Assembly: GCA_905236775.1 (NCBI GenBank)
Contig: CAJOOM010000110.1
Location: 1 to 37,789, forward strand
Reading direction: 5' to 3'
From: Candidatus Gastranaerophilales bacterium
GTDB taxonomy: Bacteria > Cyanobacteriota > Vampirovibrionia > Gastranaerophilales > Gastranaerophilaceae
Length of the DNA stretch: 37,789 nucleotides
Part shown: positions 23,926 through 32,590 of the stretch, piece after piece
Position numbering within the stretch: position 1 is the first letter of the stretch
How the letters are laid out: each line of letters opens with the position of its first letter
Translations under genes and position numbers: made by a program
Notes under the pieces: model-generated
Seen by the model: the letters and a program-made list of their open reading frames with translations, nothing else
Told to the model about the DNA's origin: nothing
Database searches by the model: none

Positions 23926-26900
23926 ATGTCAGGAGTTTCAAGTTATTTTAATCAACAGAAGAACATGTATCTATACAATCGTACTGCGCAAACAGGTTCT
24001 GCAAGCGGAACAGGTAGTGCAAGCGGAACAGGTAGTGCAAGCGGAACAGGTAGTACAAGTGGGATAGGAAGTGCCGGGAGTGCGCAAGTAGAAACAGTTA
24101 CTGTTGAAAAACTTACTTTAGAAGAAGTTATGTCTCTATTTACAAAAGGTAATTTAACTCCTGGCGAGATGGAAAAGTGGTGCGTATCAAATACAATTGG
24201 ACATTCTCATACAGCAACAAAAGATACCATTACATTTACATTCACATATAAAAATCCATCTACGGGCGCAACGCAAAACTATACAGTATCTTGTTCTAAT
24301 GATGCTGCAGAGTCGCAGACTGATAAACTAACTCAAAACACTTATTTTAAATCTACTGTTAATAGTTTAATGAAAAAATATGGCCTATCAGAAGATGAAA
24401 TATCAAAATATTTTGTATCATCAAAGGCAATAAATGGTAAAACAGAAACATACTTGATAAATCCGGAATGCGGATGTACTAACTATACAGAGCTGATTAA
24501 TCTTTTAAAACAAACATATCCGGAAAATAACATAACAACATTGACAAATATGGTTAATGGTTTTTTAGAAGGTAAGGTAGATTTATCTAATGTTCTTGCT
24601 CAAATTGAAAAATTCTCAGCAAAAACATTGACCACTACCGAAAAAGAAAAGGTTTATGATTTGTTAAATCAAGTGAGAGATAAAGCCGCAGAATTGGTAA
24701 AAAATAGTACTGTTAATGAAAATATCGGATCTTTATCTGCATCTAAAATTGGAGTGTTAAACCTAAATAATAATGAAATAGAGCAACTAACAACATTAAT
24801 AAACAAATTATCAAAAATTGATACAACAACACCAAAGATGGTTGGCGATATGTTTCTTCCGTTTGGTTCGGCTTGGCAGGATGTTAATGAAGGTACAGAA
24901 AAAATCTTATCCTTTATTGAAGAGGCTATAAATAGCGGAAATCCACCTACACAAGAATTACCAAAATATATTAATAAACTTGTCTCTATCTATATGAGCA
25001 AATTAGATGCGGAAGAACAAAAGCACGTATTTATGGAGTTATGTTCTCAAATTGGTTATACAATTGAAGAAAACACATACAACAAGTTTGAAGATATAAA
25101 TGATATCATAGATTTATTGGGAAATGAACAATTTAATGACGATAAGATAAGAGATATATTAAACGAATATTTGGAAAATAAAAACGAAAAATATTCTGAG
25201 GAATATGCAATCGAGTATGATGTTGAAATCAATAATTCTAATGAAGAAATAGACAATAAAATTCAAGATTACATACATGGTAACATAGATAAGGCTTCCT
25301 TAGAAAAATCATTAGAAATAATTTATGATAATTTTAGTAATAATCCTTGGATTTGTATTATACCGCGAAAAGATTTTAATATCGATAAACTAAACAATGA
25401 AAATAATAAGGAAATAAGTAAAAGTATAACAGATAGCTATGACGCATTTAAAGACAATAAAGACAAAGCTGATAAAATCACACAAAAAACAAGCGAGCTT
25501 ATAATAAAACTTGCAGAGGCGGTCGATGCAGATGATATAAAGGCAGCACTGGAGGCAATGAAAGAAGTTGCTGATTTACTCGGAGATGTAAGTGATTTCA
25601 TTAACGGTGTAAATAATAGTACATATACAAATACATTATCTTATAATAAACTGCTTTCAGGGATGTCTAATTATTTAACCGAAATGTATAGTAACGTCAA
25701 AAAGTTGGATGAAAAATATGCAGAACAAATGGAATCTGCTACAGATATTTCTGATTATGATAAGTATAATTTTAATGCAACGATGAACAATTTAAATAAA
25801 GCATGCAGTGCATTTAGAACAGTTAACTATAACAGCTTAAATTCTGCAATTGATAAGTTTTATGCTAATGATTCAGATGGCAAAAAATCCATAGATGAGA
25901 TTATAGAGTGGATTGATGATAATTATACAATTAAAAATGAGATTAAACCTACTAATGATTTGGAAAATGAATCTGAAGAATTATTATATAATGATGGCGA
26001 GTATAATGTTGTAATAAATAGCAGTTCCATAGATAAAACAAATTCTTCAATTATAGCTGGCAGTCATAGAAGAGCTCCTATGATAAATACGGCTTTTGAT
26101 GGAATAGTACAAGAGGCAAAAACTGATTTAGGTGTCGATTTAAGAGGTGTTTCAATTTCTCTTAACACATTAGAATCCGAATTAAAAAGTCGATTCTCTG
26201 GCAGAGAAGATGTTACACAAGAAGAATTAAAAGCTGCTATTAGAGATATTTATTTGCAGGCATATATGAATAAAGAACTTACAGGTGCTACAAAAATTTC
26301 AAAAACTACAAATGACGAAAATAAACCTCAAATTGAAAATCTTGCAAACCACGTACGTAGTAAATTTAATTCGCTTGTTGACTATGCTACTAAAAATATT
26401 CCGGAAGAGCAGCTTAAAGATTTATGGCCTGATATTATGGGAGTATTCAATGCATTAACTCAAATACTTTCGGCTCTTGTAATATCTGATGAAGAAGCTT
26501 TAAGTAATGCAGCAAAGGCTGTTCAAGCTGCTTTTGATAAATTAGAAGAAAATATAAATGGTAAAGTAGAAAAAGATAAAGCAGACAAAATACACGAGCT
26601 AATTGAAAATATTGTACCATCAAATTATGGCGAAATAACCCAAGCGCAGTATGATAATATTGTGTCTTTGATGGAAAATGTAAATAACGGCTCTGCATCT
26701 TATACTGATCTCATTATGGGACTTGTAAATATGGGAGCAACAGTTTCAGTAGCGAAAACCGGTTCAAAAACCCCGAATCCTAACATGACCGACACAGGAT
26801 ATCGTGATGACTATACGATTAATGTTGTATTGAATGGATGTGAATTTACAATTGAATATTGTGATATTATGAATATGGGGCTATTTAAGTCTTATGCTAA

Positions 26901-27051
26901 CTTCGGCACAGAACCAAAAGTTGATGACGGTTCAAGCTCTTCTTCAACAACTCAGGGAAAGATAAATTTTTCAGACTTCCTCGATAAATTTAATGACTTA
27001 TTGCAGCAACAATCGAAAGTAAATGAAACAGAAAAGCAGAATATGAAATAA
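23926..27051 (+). CDS. 1041-aa low-complexity orphan behind a microsatellite
   Basis: ATG with GAAAGGAAA upstream. No signal peptide or membrane helix. Residues 24-50 are a Gly/Ser/Thr repeat (GSASGT units, 18-bp minisatellite). The rest alternates helical, Asn/Lys/Glu-rich segments (about 195-330, 460-640, 830-900) with short beta regions (TATKDTITFTFTYKNPSTGA near 90; DDYTINVVLNGCEFTIEYCD near 980). The final 40 residues are Ser/Gln-rich. No family is recognised. Lack of a Sec signal, a polar N-terminus and large size would fit a non-Sec export substrate or an adhesin-like protein; this is inference. The gene has its own promoter region and terminator. Confidence 0.75.
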   Translation: MSGVSSYFNQQKNMYLYNRTAQTGSASGTGSASGTGSASGTGSTSGIGSAGSAQVETVTVEKLTLEEVMSLFTKGNLTPGEMEKWCVSNTIGHSHTATKDTITFTFTYKNPSTGATQNYTVSCSNDAAESQTDKLTQNTYFKSTVNSLMKKYGLSEDEISKYFVSSKAINGKTETYLINPECGCTNYTELINLLKQTYPENNITTLTNMVNGFLEGKVDLSNVLAQIEKFSAKTLTTTEKEKVYDLLNQVRDKAAELVKNSTVNENIGSLSASKIGVLNLNNNEIEQLTTLINKLSKIDTTTPKMVGDMFLPFGSAWQDVNEGTEKILSFIEEAINSGNPPTQELPKYINKLVSIYMSKLDAEEQKHVFMELCSQIGYTIEENTYNKFEDINDIIDLLGNEQFNDDKIRDILNEYLENKNEKYSEEYAIEYDVEINNSNEEIDNKIQDYIHGNIDKASLEKSLEIIYDNFSNNPWICIIPRKDFNIDKLNNENNKEISKSITDSYDAFKDNKDKADKITQKTSELIIKLAEAVDADDIKAALEAMKEVADLLGDVSDFINGVNNSTYTNTLSYNKLLSGMSNYLTEMYSNVKKLDEKYAEQMESATDISDYDKYNFNATMNNLNKACSAFRTVNYNSLNSAIDKFYANDSDGKKSIDEIIEWIDDNYTIKNEIKPTNDLENESEELLYNDGEYNVVINSSSIDKTNSSIIAGSHRRAPMINTAFDGIVQEAKTDLGVDLRGVSISLNTLESELKSRFSGREDVTQEELKAAIRDIYLQAYMNKELTGATKISKTTNDENKPQIENLANHVRSKFNSLVDYATKNIPEEQLKDLWPDIMGVFNALTQILSALVISDEEALSNAAKAVQAAFDKLEENINGKVEKDKADKIHELIENIVPSNYGEITQAQYDNIVSLMENVNNGSASYTDLIMGLVNMGATVSVAKTGSKTPNPNMTDTGYRDDYTINVVLNGCEFTIEYCDIMNMGLFKSYANFGTEPKVDDGSSSSSTTQGKINFSDFLDKFNDLLQQQSKVNETEKQNMK

Positions 27052-27052
27052 C

Positions 27053-27085
27053 AAAAAAGGGTGACTAAAAAAGTCATCCTTTTTT
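27053..27085 (+). terminator. Intrinsic terminator
   Basis: AAAAAAGGGTGACT/AGTCATCCTTTTTT stem with a short A loop, just after the 1041-aa gene. The rest of 27052-27353 is AT-rich and shows nothing further. Confidence 0.88.
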
Positions 27086-27353
27086 GTATAGAAGATTCAA
27101 ACATGTTGCGGAATTACAATAGTTTATCCGATGTGATATTAGTATAGTTGATTTTTTTATTTGTTTGTTCCTTAATATTATATGCATTATATTTTTATGT
27201 GGTGCAATTATATCGATTGGAATTTAAAGTAAAGAACACTTGCTGATTTAATTAAAGAATAGCATAATTTGCAACTGTCGCAATTTTAAAAATGGCTTGG
27301 AATGTGTTATTGTTAATAGTAAATGATTAGTATGTTTAGACTATGAGAATAAA

Positions 27354-28655
27354 ATGGTAAAATTTTTAGACAAAGCGCGTATTAGAGTAATATCAGGACA
27401 TGGCGGAAACGGCATGGTTGCTTGGAGACGCGAAAAATACGTTGATAAAGGCGGGCCGGCTGGCGGTGATGGAGGTCGTGGCGGAGATATATATTTTGTC
27501 GCTGATGAAAATATGTCAACACTTTTGGATTTCAAAATAAAATCCGTATATAAAGCCAAGTCTGGTGAAAATGGCGGAATAAAAGGAATGCACGGTGCCG
27601 GTGCGAAAGATTTATATATTAGAATTCCCCTAGGTACATTGGTTAAAGATACGAAAACCGGAAATATTATTGCCGATTTTACGGAAAATGAGCAAAAGGT
27701 TCTTATTGCAAAAGGTGGTAGAGGTGGAAGGGGAAATGCTCGATTCGCTACAGCACAAAAGAAAGCTCCGCAATTCTGTGAACCTGGAGAACCGGGCATT
27801 GAAAGAGTTTTAGAGTTGGAATTAAAACTTATTGCTGACGTTGGATTGCTTGGAATGCCAAATGCTGGTAAGTCAACTTTTATTAGTGCTGTAAGTTCTG
27901 CAAAACCTAAAATCGCGGATTATCCTTTTACCACACTTGTTCCTAATCTCGGAGTTGTACAAAAATCAGACGGAGGAAGTTATGTAATCGCTGATATTCC
28001 CGGACTTATCGAAGGCGCATCAGACGGCGCAGGATTAGGACATGAATTTTTGCGTCACGTTGAAAGATGCAGGTTTTTAGTTCATATTGTAGATATAACT
28101 GCAGAAAATCCTATTGAAAATTACAAAATTATTAACAATGAGCTTAAAAAACACTCAGAACATTTAAGCAATTTGTATCAAATATTAGTATTAAACAAAA
28201 TTGATTCCGTTCAAAAGGAAGATTTGGAAAAATATTTAGAAGAATTTAGACAATTATTGGGTGATAATATTTGCCTCTACCCCATATCAGCAGTAACGAG
28301 AGACGGAATAAAAGAACTTCTTCATTTTATTGATTCTAAAGTTGACGAGATTCCGAAACCCGTATTTGATATACAAATTGAGGAAGATTCGGGGGCATAT
28401 AATAACGATGATAGTGCTTTCGAGATTAATAAAATTGCAAAAGATGCATTTGTTATAGAAGGCGGAAAAATTAATCGTCTTGCTAAAGTTACGGATTCAA
28501 GAAACACAGAACAAGTAATCAGGTTTCAAAACATATTAAAGGGTATGGGAGTGTTTGAAGAACTTAAGAAATATGGGTTAAAAAATGGAGATACGATTAT
28601 TGTAGGAGCTTTAGAACTTGCATACTATGATGACGAATTCTGGGGCGAGGAATAA
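27354..28655 (+). CDS. obgE: Obg GTPase
   Basis: 433 aa with three domains: the Gly-rich OBG fold (1-158; GGNGMVAWRREK, GGPAGGDGGRGGD, KGGRGGRGNARF), the G domain (P-loop GMPNAGKST 167-175, switch DYPFTTLVPNLGVV, DIPGLIEGA, NKID) and the C-terminal OCT domain. Obg acts in 50S assembly and stress signalling. A weak ribosome site precedes the ATG. A GGGGTAAATG array starts 3 bp after the stop codon, ahead of tadA. Confidence 0.97.
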   Translation: MVKFLDKARIRVISGHGGNGMVAWRREKYVDKGGPAGGDGGRGGDIYFVADENMSTLLDFKIKSVYKAKSGENGGIKGMHGAGAKDLYIRIPLGTLVKDTKTGNIIADFTENEQKVLIAKGGRGGRGNARFATAQKKAPQFCEPGEPGIERVLELELKLIADVGLLGMPNAGKSTFISAVSSAKPKIADYPFTTLVPNLGVVQKSDGGSYVIADIPGLIEGASDGAGLGHEFLRHVERCRFLVHIVDITAENPIENYKIINNELKKHSEHLSNLYQILVLNKIDSVQKEDLEKYLEEFRQLLGDNICLYPISAVTRDGIKELLHFIDSKVDEIPKPVFDIQIEEDSGAYNNDDSAFEINKIAKDAFVIEGGKINRLAKVTDSRNTEQVIRFQNILKGMGVFEELKKYGLKNGDTIIVGALELAYYDDEFWGEE

Positions 28656-28657
28656 AT

Positions 28658-28744
28658 TTAGGGGTAAATGGGGGTAAATGGGGGTAAATGGGGGTAAATG
28701 GGGGTAAATGGGGGTAAATTTAGGTGTAAATTTTGGGGTAAATG
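28658..28744 (+). repeat. G-rich tandem array after obgE, 10-bp unit
   Basis: Six perfect GGGGTAAATG-type units (28661-28720), then two degenerate ones. Five-G blocks with TAAAT loops fit a G-quadruplex on the coding strand. It fills the obgE-tadA gap. Confidence 0.95.
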
Positions 28745-28776
28745 TAGAGCGGCAGATATTAAGAAGTTAATGGGTC

Positions 28777-29229
28777 GTGATAAATACCAAGAAGGAGTTT
28801 GTTTTACCTGTGTTAAATGCAATAAATGAAGCAAAAAAGTGTGTTAATGATGTTCCTATCGGTTGTGTAATTAAGTTCGATGGGAAAATTGTTGCATCTG
28901 CTCATAATTTGCGAGAAGAGAACAATGATATTACTGCTCATGCTGAGATTATTGCTATACAAAAAGCGCAACAAGCCTTAAATTCTTCCAGATTAAAGGA
29001 TTGCATTATGTACGTAACTCTTGAACCCTGTCCCATGTGCGCTTGGGCAATAATTCAAGCCGGAATAAATGCCTTATATTTTGGTTCTTATAATACTCAA
29101 TACGGAGCGATGGGTTCTGTTTTAAATTTGGCTAAAGTTGCAAATTCAAAAATTAAAATTTATGGCGGAATTGAAGAAGAAATATGTAATAAAATGTTAG
29201 AGGATTTCTGGCTAAAAGTCAGAAAATAA
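28777..29229 (+). CDS. tadA: tRNA adenosine-34 deaminase TadA
   Basis: 150 aa with a GTG start; AAGAAGGAG lies just inside the frame, so a start at GTG 28810 is an alternative, but the first helix (EFVLPVLNAINEAKK) fits the family. Zinc site: His55 and Glu57 in TAHAE and Cys85/Cys88 in EPCPMC. It changes A34 to inosine in tRNA-Arg(ACG). Follows obgE across the G-rich array. Confidence 0.93.
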   Translation: MINTKKEFVLPVLNAINEAKKCVNDVPIGCVIKFDGKIVASAHNLREENNDITAHAEIIAIQKAQQALNSSRLKDCIMYVTLEPCPMCAWAIIQAGINALYFGSYNTQYGAMGSVLNLAKVANSKIKIYGGIEEEICNKMLEDFWLKVRK

Positions 29230-29303
29230 GTGACATATATTAAAGTTTTATATTGCTTATTTTGATTTTACTGTTAATTATAACAGGGAGGTGAAAATAA
29301 GGT

Positions 29304-29843
29304 ATGAGCGCAGTAGAACCAATAAGAGATAAGCAAGATATTCAAAAGGTAGAAGATATATTGTCAAAAAACGAAAGAAACTTTCTTTTATTTAAGTTCG
29401 GAATAAATACAGGACTAAGGATTTCTGATATTTTAAAACTTGATGTTAAAGATGTTAAAAACAAAGATATTATTAGAATTCAAGAAAAAAAGACAAAGAA
29501 AATAAAACAATTCCAAATAAATGTAAATTTGAAAACCTTGATTGATAAATTTACAAAAAATATGATTTTAAATGCTCCGCTTTTCAGGTCTGTTTATTCC
29601 AAAAGGCTTGAACGTACTTATGTATACAGAATGATTAATGAAGCTTGTGACAAAGCAGGCATTGATATTAAAGCCGGAACACATACTTTGAGAAAAACAT
29701 TTGGCTATCATCATTACAAACAATTTAGAGATGTTGCTCTGCTGCAAAGAATTTTTAATCACTCATCACCAAATGTAACACTTAGATACATCGGAATAGA
29801 ACAAGATGAAATAGATGAAAGCTATATGAACTTTTATTTGTAG
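29304..29843 (+). CDS. Small tyrosine recombinase (catalytic domain only)
   Basis: 179 aa with a good ribosome site (GGGAGGTG). Catalytic residues of the tyrosine recombinase family are present: Arg39 (NTGLRISD), Lys near 64 (EKKTKK), His127-x-x-Arg130 (HTLRKT), His153 (FNHSSP) and Tyr162 (RYIG). The core-binding N-terminal domain of Xer or phage integrases (about 100 aa) is missing. This size matches the FimB/FimE group, which flip promoter segments. A perfect inverted-repeat pair lies immediately downstream (29889-29914 and 30716-30741). No excisionase, phage or att gene is nearby. It could instead be an orphan integrase. Confidence 0.85.
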   Translation: MSAVEPIRDKQDIQKVEDILSKNERNFLLFKFGINTGLRISDILKLDVKDVKNKDIIRIQEKKTKKIKQFQINVNLKTLIDKFTKNMILNAPLFRSVYSKRLERTYVYRMINEACDKAGIDIKAGTHTLRKTFGYHHYKQFRDVALLQRIFNHSSPNVTLRYIGIEQDEIDESYMNFYL

Positions 29844-29970
29844 TACTTTTGGTAATATGTAATCAGTTAAATTTTTATTTTATTTATTCCCTCAACATTT
29901 TTTATAAAATGTTGTGTTACTTATATAAAGTTTTATAACACAAAAAAATTGCCTTTTTTTGTACTTAATA

Positions 29971-29988
29971 TTTACAAATCTTTACAAA
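29971..29988 (-). promoter_or_regulatory. HLR1-like box 5, inside the inverted-repeat segment
   Basis: TTTACAAATCTTTACAAA matches HLR1 exactly on the + strand, the opposite orientation to the other boxes. With TTATAAAA and TTTATATAA (minus strand, 29918-29938) it forms a leftward-facing promoter-like unit that would face the genes at 30821 if the segment inverted. Confidence 0.5.
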
Positions 29989-30030
29989 AAATCTTGAAAG
30001 CTTTGTAATAAAGGCAAACAAGTCTTTGTC

Positions 30031-30128
30031 TTTCTGAGGGTAAATATTTTCTCGCTTAGCATAGGACAAACAAGTCCTTGTCTTTCTGAGGCACTGTGTG
30101 CCGAAGAATCCAGCTAATGAAAAACTAA
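30031..30128. repeat. Hairpin repeat family (TTCTGAG...GAAGAA), left copies
   Basis: A partial copy at about 30031-30040 and a full copy at about 30080-30112. The full copy forms outer stem TTCT/AGAA, a tandem GA/GA mismatch and inner stem GGCAC/GTGCC. Its outer flank continues into the inverted repeat of the GIY-YIG cassette. Confidence 0.75.
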
Positions 30129-30488
30129 TTTTCTATTAAATCATAATACAAATCGTTCCAGTTAGGATTACTTGTTTCTATTAAGTCAAGTTTAAATTTT
30201 CTCGTTTTTACTTTCAACTGTTTTTCTCTGGCAATAGCATAATTAATATCTTCAAAAACTTCAAAATATCCTAATTTATCAATATTATATTTTTGAGTAA
30301 AACCCTCAAAAATTTTATTTTTGTGTTGCCAAACTCGTTTTGCTATGTCATTGGTAACACCTACATAAAGAGTACCGTTTTTCTTATTGAACAGAATATA
30401 AACGTAATATTGTTTTGTTTTCATACCACTATTGTAACAAATTCTTGATTAAATGGATAATTAGTTTTTCATTAGCTGGATTCTTCGG
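30101..30488. mobile_element. GIY-YIG cassette with perfect 30-bp inverted ends
   Basis: 30101-30130 and 30459-30488 are exact reverse complements over 30 bases and bracket a single ORF; its stop codon is inside the left end. The hairpin repeat lies at both outer sides. This looks like a small mobile or formerly mobile unit. Confidence 0.6.
30125..30424 (-). CDS. GIY-YIG nuclease family protein
   Basis: 99 aa, a complete small GIY-YIG domain: YYVYILFNKKNGTLYVGVTN holds the Y-V-Y and Y-V-G halves, followed by the catalytic Arg (DIAKRVWQHKN) and a Glu in AIAREKQLK. These stand-alone UvrC-N-like proteins are common, and their cellular role is largely unknown. It is enclosed by perfect 30-bp inverted repeats and by hairpin repeats, and the last codons are made of the repeat. 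A homing-type or repeat-mobilising nuclease is possible. Confidence 0.85.
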   Translation of the reverse strand: MKTKQYYVYILFNKKNGTLYVGVTNDIAKRVWQHKNKIFEGFTQKYNIDKLGYFEVFEDINYAIAREKQLKVKTRKFKLDLIETSNPNWNDLYYDLIEN

Positions 30489-30513
30489 GCTAATCGCCCT
30501 CAGAAAGACAACT
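30471..30513. repeat. Hairpin repeat copy right of the GIY-YIG gene
   Basis: Inverted copy with inner stem GGGC/GCCC and loop TAATC, sharing flanks with the copy at 30616-30660 (including ACTTCGTGTGTACTT). Confidence 0.8.
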
Positions 30514-30615
30514 TCGTGTGTACTTAGCGCAACTGGCTGTTTTAAAACAATTTTTCATTTTCCACTTTCCACTTTCATTATTCTCTTATTGACTAAATAA
30601 AAATAGTTATTAATA

Positions 30616-30660
30616 GGCTGGATTCTTCGGGCTAATCGCCCTCAGAATGACAACTTCGTG
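30616..30660. repeat. Hairpin repeat copy
   Basis: Direct repeat of the copy at 30471-30513, same GGGC/GCCC stem. Between them is a GAAAATG-type tract in reverse (about 30549-30577). Confidence 0.8.
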
Positions 30661-30820
30661 TGTACTTGGTGCTAATTAATCAAGATAACTTCAAGTCCGC
30701 CTCAGTGTGTCCGTGCAACATTTTATAAAAAATGTTGAGGGATTTAGATAAGTAAAAAATTATAATAATAAAATTAGTAGTACACAATAATAGAAACAGT
30801 AAGTTTCAAGGAGGCATTTT

Positions 30821-31093
30821 ATGACAGTTATCAATGGAGCAATTAGCGCGGTAAGAACATTTGCAAGGGAATTTGCGCAAACAGGGTTGAAAAAAGCAAC
30901 AAAACCTTTAGGAGGGTATCAATCAATCGAGGCGCGAGTATGCACTGAGGCGCAGCCTTTAGTTTATGCAAATGTGAAAGGAGCAAGAAAGGGAGATGTA
31001 ATCCTTAGTGTAGAAAGAACAAAAGGGAGCGATGGAATGGTACTTGCTCGTGATACATTCGTTTCAAGACAAGGTAAAAACCGAAACTGGTAA
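30821..31093 (+). CDS. 90-aa orphan next to the invertible-segment candidate
   Basis: ATG with a strong ribosome site (CAAGGAGGC). A TATAAT lies at 30761-30766, just outside the right inverted repeat. The protein is basic and Ala/Gly-rich with a predicted N-terminal amphipathic helix (ISAVRTFAREFAQTGLKKAT) and a beta-rich remainder. Not recognised. It may be the first part of one gene with the next ORF: the alternative frame after residue 85 reads TETGKFTINV, which looks like continuing protein. Confidence 0.6.
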   Translation: MTVINGAISAVRTFAREFAQTGLKKATKPLGGYQSIEARVCTEAQPLVYANVKGARKGDVILSVERTKGSDGMVLARDTFVSRQGKNRNW

Positions 31094-31104
31094 ATTCACA
31101 ATTA

Positions 31105-31395
31105 ATGTCCGAAACAGGTGATGCATACATCGTTCCTGAAAAGAAAGGATTTTTAGGTATTGGCAAGAAAAAAGGGTGGTTTACCGTAGATAAAAGTGCG
31201 GGAAGAATAAAATGTTTTCAACGTGATGAAACCGGTGAAAATATGTATTTATTTGCAACAGGTACTTTAGAAAATCCGGTCAATCCGGTACTTACAATAG
31301 GTAAAGACCAATTTGTATTAACCTTAGAAAAAGCTAAACAATTCATATCTGATGTTCTTAAAGGAGAGAAAGCTTATTCATTCCAATATAAATAG
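31105..31395 (+). CDS. 96-aa orphan, perhaps the second part of a split gene
   Basis: No ribosome site precedes the ATG at 31105, and the frame is open for some codons upstream. Basic Gly/Lys segment (KKGFLGIGKKKGWFTVD), then a compact beta/alpha domain ending FISDVLKGEKAYSFQYK. Not recognised. Either translationally coupled to the upstream ORF or separated from it by frameshifts. Confidence 0.55.
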   Translation: MSETGDAYIVPEKKGFLGIGKKKGWFTVDKSAGRIKCFQRDETGENMYLFATGTLENPVNPVLTIGKDQFVLTLEKAKQFISDVLKGEKAYSFQYK

Positions 31396-31417
31396 TCTAT
31401 ACAGTTGCCATTCATAC

Positions 31418-31453
31418 AAATGCGCTCGACTAAAATTTTAGTCGAGCGCATTT
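31418..31453. terminator. 36-nt perfect palindrome
   Basis: AAATGCGCTCGACTAAAA followed by its exact reverse complement, with no loop. A bidirectional terminator between the + strand orphans and rpsA on the minus strand. Confidence 0.75.
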
Positions 31454-31480
31454 ATTATTTTATGGTATATCCTATTATAG

Positions 31481-31530
31481 ATTTACCCCTATAATTTACC
31501 CCTATAATTTACCCCTATATTTACCCCTAT
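31481..31530 (-). repeat. GGGGTAAAT array at the rpsA stop codon
   Basis: Four units on the minus strand (TATAGGGGTAAAT type, 12-13 bp). The rpsA stop TAG (31527-31529) is the TAG of the first unit. Confidence 0.92.
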
Positions 31531-32573
31531 TTTTGGATATCTTTAACTGACAAAGCAATTCTGTGTTCTTTAGGAGTGAATTTCTTGATAAGAACATCAA
31601 CTTCATCACCAACTTTGAATAAGTTGAACGGATTAACGTTTTCTTCTGACATTTCAGCGACAGGAAGAAGTGCTTCTACTCCTGGGAAAATGTTAATAAA
31701 TGCGCCAAATGTAGTTACTTTATTAACGGTTCCTTTTACAACTTGACCTTCTTCAAACTGTCCTTCGATTTGTTGCCAAGGATTTTCACCCATTCTCTTT
31801 AAAGAGAGAGAGATTCTCTTAAGTTCGTTATCAATCTTGATAATCTTAACTTCTATTGTATCGCCTAAAGTTAAAACATCAGATGGCTGTTTAATTCTTT
31901 GCCAAGAAATTTCAGAGATAGGAAGAAGCCCGTCTATACCATTGATATCAACAAATGCACCAAAGTCAGTGATTCTAACAACTTTTCCTGATACGATTTG
32001 ACCTTCTTCAAGAGAAGAGAGAACGTTATCAACAACTTGATCTCTTTGTTCAGCAACAGCTTGTCTTTGAGAAAGAATAAGTTTGTTTTTCTTAGGATCT
32101 GCTTCAAGAACTTTAACTTCAATTTTTGTATCAACAAGTCCTTCAAATGGAGTGCCTGTTCTAAGTTGAGATGATGGAATAAATCCTTTAAGGTCTGCTA
32201 TATCAACAAGAACACCACCCTTAACAGTAGATACAACTTTTGCAAGGATAGTATCACCTTGTATTTTAGCATCATTAAGTTGAGCCCAAGCTTGAGCATA
32301 AGCAATTCTCTTAAGAGATAGCTGCATACAATCGTCGTTGTTTTCTTCTTTAAGAACGTAGAATTCTCTGATGTCGCCTATTTCTAATTCTTCACCTTCA
32401 GGAAGTTCTTTACTAGGTAAAAATGCTTCCATTTTTGCGCCTCTAACACTTACTAAATAACCTTCTGTTTCTTTTTTAATAACAGTACCTTCTACGATGT
32501 CTGCTACTGAACTTGATTTAGCGAAGCTTTCTTCTAACAATTGTTCAAATTCGTCTAATGTTTGTGTTGTCAT
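31527..32573 (-). CDS. rpsA: 30S ribosomal protein S1
   Basis: 348 aa from ATG 32573 (AAAGGA upstream; the frame runs eight codons further without support). Four S1 (OB-fold) repeats at about 25-90, 105-175, 190-260 and 275-345; GKVVRITDFGAFVDINGIDG and GTVNKVTTFGAFINIFPGVE are the clearest. S1 brings mRNA to the 30S subunit. It is shorter than the six-domain proteobacterial form and near the cyanobacterial size. It follows ispH on the same strand, an order reminiscent of the IspH-S1 fusions of clostridia. Confidence 0.95.
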   Translation of the reverse strand: MTTQTLDEFEQLLEESFAKSSSVADIVEGTVIKKETEGYLVSVRGAKMEAFLPSKELPEGEELEIGDIREFYVLKEENNDDCMQLSLKRIAYAQAWAQLNDAKIQGDTILAKVVSTVKGGVLVDIADLKGFIPSSQLRTGTPFEGLVDTKIEVKVLEADPKKNKLILSQRQAVAEQRDQVVDNVLSSLEEGQIVSGKVVRITDFGAFVDINGIDGLLPISEISWQRIKQPSDVLTLGDTIEVKIIKIDNELKRISLSLKRMGENPWQQIEGQFEEGQVVKGTVNKVTTFGAFINIFPGVEALLPVAEMSEENVNPFNLFKVGDEVDVLIKKFTPKEHRIALSVKDIQK

Positions 32574-32590
32574 TTTTATTTTCCTTTCTT

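Larger units (their letters stand above)
29889..30741. mobile_element. 853-bp segment bounded by perfect 26-bp inverted repeats
   Basis: 29889-29914 and 30716-30741 are exact reverse complements over 26 bases; each is also nearly palindromic (CAACATTTT/AAAATGTTG) with an asymmetric CCCTC end facing outward. Inside: an HLR1-like box, a GIY-YIG ORF in its own inverted repeats, and several copies of a hairpin repeat. No clear target-site duplication is seen. It may be invertible by the adjacent recombinase, or an element of another kind. Confidence 0.6.

Noticed and set aside
29304-29843. Prophage or integrative element starting at the recombinase
   Set aside because: No phage, plasmid or conjugation genes and no att duplication were found around it; neighbours are housekeeping genes.
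29889-29914. Inverted repeat as a simple terminator only
   Set aside because: It is near-palindromic and could end the recombinase transcript, but it has no GC stem, and an exact 26-bp inverted copy at 30716-30741 needs another explanation. Kept as a caveat.
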